The notes beneath the pieces are model-generated. The model was not told the origin of the DNA. It saw nothing but the letters and a program-made list of their open reading frames with translations, and did no database searches. This document shows, in pieces, positions 8,012-10,893 of a stretch of 10,893 nucleotides of DNA (within the stretch, counting starts at the first letter, position 1; every line of letters begins with the position of its first letter). The position numbers and the translations under genes are program-made. The stretch spans positions 1 to 10,893 of the forward strand of contig JADGNS010000066.1 of the NCBI GenBank assembly GCA_017883355.1. The letters are read 5' to 3'. This DNA comes from Candidatus Solibacter sp. Its GTDB lineage: Bacteria > Acidobacteriota > Terriglobia > Bryobacterales > Bryobacteraceae.

Positions 8012-8584
8012 ATGAGCGATCAACGATACGTCGAGATCCCGGGAAGCAAGACCCACGAGCTTCCTCCACTGCTGTTGCATTGTGCCATGGACTCGGCCAC
8101 CGACCTGACTTCCGTCATGCAGGAAGCCGAGGACATGCTGGCCGCCAGCGATGCCGACCAGGAGATCCTGGAGCAGCGCAAACTGGACCTCGCCGTGCAC
8201 CTGGCCCAACAGTACAAGGGGCTGCTTTCGCACTGGAACTGGGGCGATAGCGTGATCGAATGGATCCGCCAGTGTGAGATCACCTTCGAGAGCGAAGGCG
8301 TGCTGCGCAAACTGCTTCACCCCGACGTCTGGCCGCATGCCAGCCGCGCCAGCTTCGTGGAACTGCTGCGCGAAAAGGCGATCCCCACCGGCGGTGTCGC
8401 TCTGGACACGGCCGTGGGACTGCGCCTCACGTTCCGCCAGCCGCCGCCCATCGATTGCTTCTCGAGCGAGTTCCTGTTCTATTTGAACGCGACGGTGGCC
8501 GGCACGGCGTACCAGGCGTGGTCGCAGTCGCCGGTTCTGTTTCCGCCGGACCGCTTCCACTTCGACGTGCTGGATGTGAGCTGA
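8012..8584 (+). CDS. Hypothetical protein, 190 residues, unrecognised
   Basis: I do not recognise a family. The protein begins MSDQRYVEIPGSKTHELPPL and has no signal peptide, no membrane helix and no known catalytic motif, so it is probably cytoplasmic. Residues about 28-90 look helical and acidic (SVMQEAEDMLAASDADQE). This part is followed by a Trp-rich stretch (Trp75, 77, 84, 107) and a C-terminal half with beta-like and Pro-rich segments (LRLTFRQPPPIDCFSSEF). Cysteines are at 24, 88 and 149, with no metal-binding spacing. ATG 8012 is preferred because AGGGGG lies just upstream. The frame stays open back to 7838, but that part is AT-rich and encodes an unlikely sequence. Codon use after 8012 (GCC, CTG, CGC) looks like real coding. 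It is convergent with the oxidoreductase gene. Its role is unknown. Confidence 0.75.
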   Translation: MSDQRYVEIPGSKTHELPPLLLHCAMDSATDLTSVMQEAEDMLAASDADQEILEQRKLDLAVHLAQQYKGLLSHWNWGDSVIEWIRQCEITFESEGVLRKLLHPDVWPHASRASFVELLREKAIPTGGVALDTAVGLRLTFRQPPPIDCFSSEFLFYLNATVAGTAYQAWSQSPVLFPPDRFHFDVLDVS

Positions 8585-8587
8585 GTC

Positions 8588-8665
8588 GTAGTTCGAGGTA
8601 ACCGCTCCCTAACGGTCGCGGCTCCGATCGGAGCCGCGCGCGTAAGCAAGCGGTTTCCGAGCTAC
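8588..8665. repeat. REP-like long imperfect inverted repeat with a perfect 22-nt core palindrome
   Basis: The core at 8617-8638 (CGCGGCTCCGA / TCGGAGCCGCG) is perfectly self-complementary. Outer arms extend the symmetry: GTAGTTCGAGGTAACCGCT (8588-8606) against AGCGGTTTCCGAGCTAC (8649-8665), which reads GTAGCTCGGAAACCGCT on the other strand. The segments between also match in part (CCCTAACGGT against TGCTTACGCG, five of ten). The element fills the gap between two convergent genes, overlaps the stop codon of the - strand gene, and lacks a T-run. It could be a dispersed REP/BIME-type element, a bidirectional terminator, or both. Confidence 0.75.
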
Positions 8666-10011
8666 GCCAGCTTCCAGCCCTTGCGGAAGTTCGGCTTCAG
8701 GTACTGGTTGGCTTCACGGTTGTTACTGAACTGCTTCTTGGCGGCGTCCCATTCCAGCTTGCCTTCCACCTTCATAGAGATGACGCCCAATTGCATCCAC
8801 TGCACGAAGGGAGCCGCCACGCTGAAGTTGGAGCACGAAGGGTCGCCGCCCTTGCAGGCGCGAATCCAATCGGCGTAGTGTCCGGGCGACCGCGTGAGCA
8901 GCGGCGGCGGCAGTTTGTAATCCTTCATCTTCGCGTCGGGCAAGAGGCGCGTGCGCTCGCCGTAGCACCCCGTTGTGACCATTCCCTTGTCGCCGATGAA
9001 CAGGCTGCCGTTGTTGTCGTCGTCGCCGATCAATTCGCCCGCCGGTACACCGTCGAACTTGAGGAACTCCTTCAGGCTATCGTGCCAAAAGATTTTGACC
9101 GGCGGCATGCTGCCGCGCGCCGGAAAATCGAAGCGCAGGACGGTCTGTTGCGGGAACACGTACTTGCTCGGGCCTACCTTCTTGATGCATTCGACGCTGC
9201 TGGGGGCGCCCAGGCGCATCGCCATATTCGGCGTTCCCAAAATGTGGCACGCCATGTCGCCCACGGCGCCGCAGCCGTAGTCTGGAAATGCCCGCCAGGC
9301 GCGCGGAATGTAGGCCGGACTATAGGGCCGCGGGATGGTTCCGCCCTGCCAGACCTCCCAATCGAGGGTCGGAGGAACCGGGGCTTCCTGGGGCACGACG
9401 TCGGGACTCTGCGGCCAATATTTGCCCGGGCGGTCGGTCCACGCATGCACTTCGGTGACGTTGCCGATGTCGCCGTTCCAGATGATTTCGCAGCACTCGC
9501 GGGCGCCGGGGTTGGAGTATCCCTGGTTTCCCATCTGCGTGGCCACGCCGAATTTGGCGGCGGCCTTTTCCAGTTCCTGCGCCTCCCAAACCGTGCGCGT
9601 GAGCGGCTTTTGACAGTAGACATGCTTGCCGCGGGCCATGGCCCAGAGCGCCGCGGTGGCGTGCATATGATCGGGACAGGAAACCAAAACGGCGTCGATA
9701 TGCGCGGTTTCCTTATCGAACAGGCGGCGGAAATCTTTGTACTTGGGAACGTTGGGATAGAGCTTGTAGGTGGACGCCGCGCTGGCATCGTCGGGATCGG
9801 CGAAAGCGACAATGTTCTCGGCTTTACAGCCGGCGATATCGCTCCGGCCCTTGCCGCCCGCGCCTATGGCGGCGATGTTGAGCTTTTCGTTGGGTGACTT
9901 ATAGCCCAGCCGTTTCAGGGATGCGACGCTGGAGAAGCCGGCGGCGGGCAAGGCTCCCGCCAGCAGGGTCCCGTAGAAAAAGTGCCGTCTGGAAATTCCG
10001 TCGTTGGCCAT
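8662..10011 (-). CDS. Gfo/Idh/MocA-family NAD(P)-dependent oxidoreductase with Tat signal
   Basis: This is a sugar- or polyol-type dehydrogenase of 449 residues. The N-terminus MANDGISRRHFFYGTLLAGA is a twin-arginine (Tat) signal, so the folded enzyme is probably exported with its cofactor bound, as in Zymomonas glucose-fructose oxidoreductase. The Rossmann glycine motif AAIGAGGKG has Gly50, 52 and 55. The catalytic Lys135 lies in CQKPLT, where the family motif is usually EKP, so Glu is replaced by Gln134. GDMACHILG supplies the Asp252-x3-His256 pair used with the lysine in inositol-dehydrogenase-like members. The C-terminal part (HYADWIRACKGGDPSCSNFS near 378-397, then KLEWD) matches the long bacterial subfamily. 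ATG at 10011 is chosen because it starts the Tat signal. The frame stays open upstream, but that part overlaps the divergent gene. No Shine-Dalgarno site is seen. Substrate unknown. Confidence 0.93.
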   Translation of the reverse strand: MANDGISRRHFFYGTLLAGALPAAGFSSVASLKRLGYKSPNEKLNIAAIGAGGKGRSDIAGCKAENIVAFADPDDASAASTYKLYPNVPKYKDFRRLFDKETAHIDAVLVSCPDHMHATAALWAMARGKHVYCQKPLTRTVWEAQELEKAAAKFGVATQMGNQGYSNPGARECCEIIWNGDIGNVTEVHAWTDRPGKYWPQSPDVVPQEAPVPPTLDWEVWQGGTIPRPYSPAYIPRAWRAFPDYGCGAVGDMACHILGTPNMAMRLGAPSSVECIKKVGPSKYVFPQQTVLRFDFPARGSMPPVKIFWHDSLKEFLKFDGVPAGELIGDDDNNGSLFIGDKGMVTTGCYGERTRLLPDAKMKDYKLPPPLLTRSPGHYADWIRACKGGDPSCSNFSVAAPFVQWMQLGVISMKVEGKLEWDAAKKQFSNNREANQYLKPNFRKGWKLA

Positions 10012-10017
10012 GCTGCT

Positions 10018-10023
10018 AGCATA
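10018..10023 (-). promoter_or_regulatory. Candidate -10 box of the oxidoreductase gene (leaderless geometry)
   Basis: On the - strand TATGCT (four of six to consensus) is followed by 6 nt and then the ATG at 10011. Transcription would begin at or next to the start codon. No ribosome site is present, which agrees with leaderless translation. No clear -35 box was found. Confidence 0.4.
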
Positions 10024-10044
10024 AACCCCGGCAGCGCCAACCGC

Positions 10045-10050
10045 TATAAT
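10045..10050 (+). promoter_or_regulatory. Consensus -10 box of the sugar isomerase-like gene (leaderless geometry)
   Basis: A perfect TATAAT is followed by CTCCGC and then ATG 10057. The expected transcription start, about 7 nt after the box, falls on the A of the ATG, and no Shine-Dalgarno sequence is present. This predicts a leaderless mRNA. The -35 position (about 10022-10027, TAAACC) matches the consensus poorly. Confidence 0.6.
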
Positions 10051-10056
10051 CTCCGC

Positions 10057-10893
10057 ATGCACACCCGACGCGATCTTCTGGCCGCTTCCACGCTGCTCTT
10101 CGCCCGCCGCCTGCGCGCGCTGCCGCTGGCCGACCTCAAACTCGGCATCACCACCGACGAAATCGACGACGACGTCCTGACCGCCGCCAAATTCCTCCAG
10201 CAGTACAACCTGCACTGGGCCGAGATCCGCAACATCTGGGGCCCCTACAATACCGCGCAGCCGATGGAGAAGATCCGCGAAGCCGGGAAGATCCTGGACG
10301 AGCACGGCATACGGGTCTCCATCGAAGGCACGGGATTTTTCAAGATTCCTTTGCCGCCCGACACTCCGGAAGGGCAGAAGAAGCTCGACGCGCAGTGGGC
10401 GCTATTGAACACCGCGATGGAGCGCGCCAAGGCTTTCGGCACCGACCGAATCCGCGTGTTCACCTTTATGCTCGCCAAAGATGAGACGAAGAACGAGAAG
10501 GCATACGCTCGCATCTGGGAACTGACCAGGGAAGCCGCGCGCCGCGCCAAGGGCTTTCGCCTCGCCGTGGAGAACATCGGCGGAGGCTACGTCTCCACCG
10601 GCGCCGAGGCCGCGCTGCTGTTCAAGAACGTCAAGGCAGACAACCTCGGCCTCACCTGGGATCCCAACAACGCCGGCGAGAGCGGCGAGCAATCGTTCCC
10701 CGAGGGCTACCGCAGAATGGACCCCGCGCGCATTTTTCATGTTCACCTGCGCGATTACAAGCACCAGGATGGCAAGGTGGTCTGGGCCAAGGTGGGCGAC
10801 GGCGAGTTCGATAACCTCGGCCAGATCCGCGCGCTGCTCAAGGACGGCTACAAAGGCACCTTCACGCTGGAAACCCACTGGCGCGACCCCAAG
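10057..10893 (+). CDS. Sugar phosphate isomerase/epimerase-like TIM-barrel protein (AP endonuclease 2 / xylose isomerase-like), 3'-partial
   Basis: The frame is open for 279 codons to the window end without a stop, so the C-terminus is missing, probably by little. It begins MHTRRDLLAASTLLFA, a short twin-arginine signal, and mature sequence starts near ADLKLGITTDE. The fold is the xylose-isomerase-like barrel. Likely metal ligands are Glu172 (AVENIGGG), Asp202 (LTWDPNNAG), His228 or His230 (IFHVHLRDYK) and Glu272 (FTLETHW). KVGDGEFD (245-252) is the loop usual in this family before the last strands. Family members isomerise or epimerise sugars, inositol derivatives or keto-sugars, and some act as lyases on 3-keto sugars. 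The divergent neighbour is a Gfo/Idh/MocA dehydrogenase, a frequent partner, so a joint sugar or polyol pathway is likely. The Tat signal is less certain than the neighbour's, because RR recurs soon after its hydrophobic part. Confidence 0.9.
   Translation, partial: MHTRRDLLAASTLLFARRLRALPLADLKLGITTDEIDDDVLTAAKFLQQYNLHWAEIRNIWGPYNTAQPMEKIREAGKILDEHGIRVSIEGTGFFKIPLPPDTPEGQKKLDAQWALLNTAMERAKAFGTDRIRVFTFMLAKDETKNEKAYARIWELTREAARRAKGFRLAVENIGGGYVSTGAEAALLFKNVKADNLGLTWDPNNAGESGEQSFPEGYRRMDPARIFHVHLRDYKHQDGKVVWAKVGDGEFDNLGQIRALLKDGYKGTFTLETHWRDPK

Noticed and set aside
8791..9897. 368-codon open frame on the + strand within the oxidoreductase region
   Set aside because: The opposite strand encodes the complete Gfo/Idh family protein with all motifs. 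The + strand product matches nothing I recognise.
10012..10305. Upstream extension of the oxidoreductase frame into the divergent gene
   Set aside because: It would bury the Tat signal inside the protein and overlap the start of the isomerase-like gene. ATG 10011 starts the signal exactly.

Overview
The window is about 10.9 kb of high-GC bacterial chromosome with seven protein-coding genes and short intergenic gaps. The best guess for the host is a soil acidobacterium of the Solibacter/Bryobacter kind. This is an inference, based on high GC, Tat-type signal sequences on a Gfo/Idh/MocA oxidoreductase and a sugar isomerase-like protein, a secreted penicillin-acylase-family enzyme, and a REP-like palindrome between genes. 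No rRNA, tRNA, CRISPR array, insertion sequence or phage gene was seen.

Positions 1-5703, + strand: a complete tripartite RND efflux operon apart from the missing start of its first gene. It encodes a periplasmic adaptor (5' end outside the window), an AcrB-type HAE1 inner-membrane pump with all proton-relay residues present, and a NodT-type outer-membrane lipoprotein channel. The genes lie 5 bp and 1 bp apart, so they should be co-transcribed and build one envelope-spanning drug or small-molecule exporter. No regulator gene is inside the window.

Positions 5704-7826, + strand: a 101-bp gap holds an exact tandem 15-bp repeat and a TATACT box with a short leader and a good Shine-Dalgarno site. 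A separately promoted, exported N-terminal-nucleophile hydrolase follows, of the penicillin acylase / acyl-homoserine-lactone acylase family, with Ser170 as predicted nucleophile. Its third codon positions favour C, whereas the pump genes favour G.

Positions 7827-8584, + strand: a possible hairpin, an AT-richer stretch, and a 190-residue cytoplasmic protein that I do not recognise.

Positions 8588-8665: a long imperfect inverted repeat centred on a perfect 22-nt palindrome, between two convergent genes. Its right arm contains the stop codon of the next gene.

Positions 8662-10893: a divergent pair. On the - strand is a Gfo/Idh/MocA oxidoreductase with a Tat signal. On the + strand is a sugar phosphate isomerase/epimerase-like TIM-barrel protein, also with a twin-arginine start and cut off by the window end. 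They share a 45-bp intergenic region in which each start codon lies exactly 6 nt after a -10-like hexamer (TATAAT and TATGCT), which predicts two leaderless mRNAs. Together the pair looks like part of a sugar or polyol oxidation/isomerisation route, possibly outside the cytoplasm. I found no single clearly new system. The most unusual signals are the palindromic element, the symmetric leaderless promoters and the tandem repeat upstream of the acylase.
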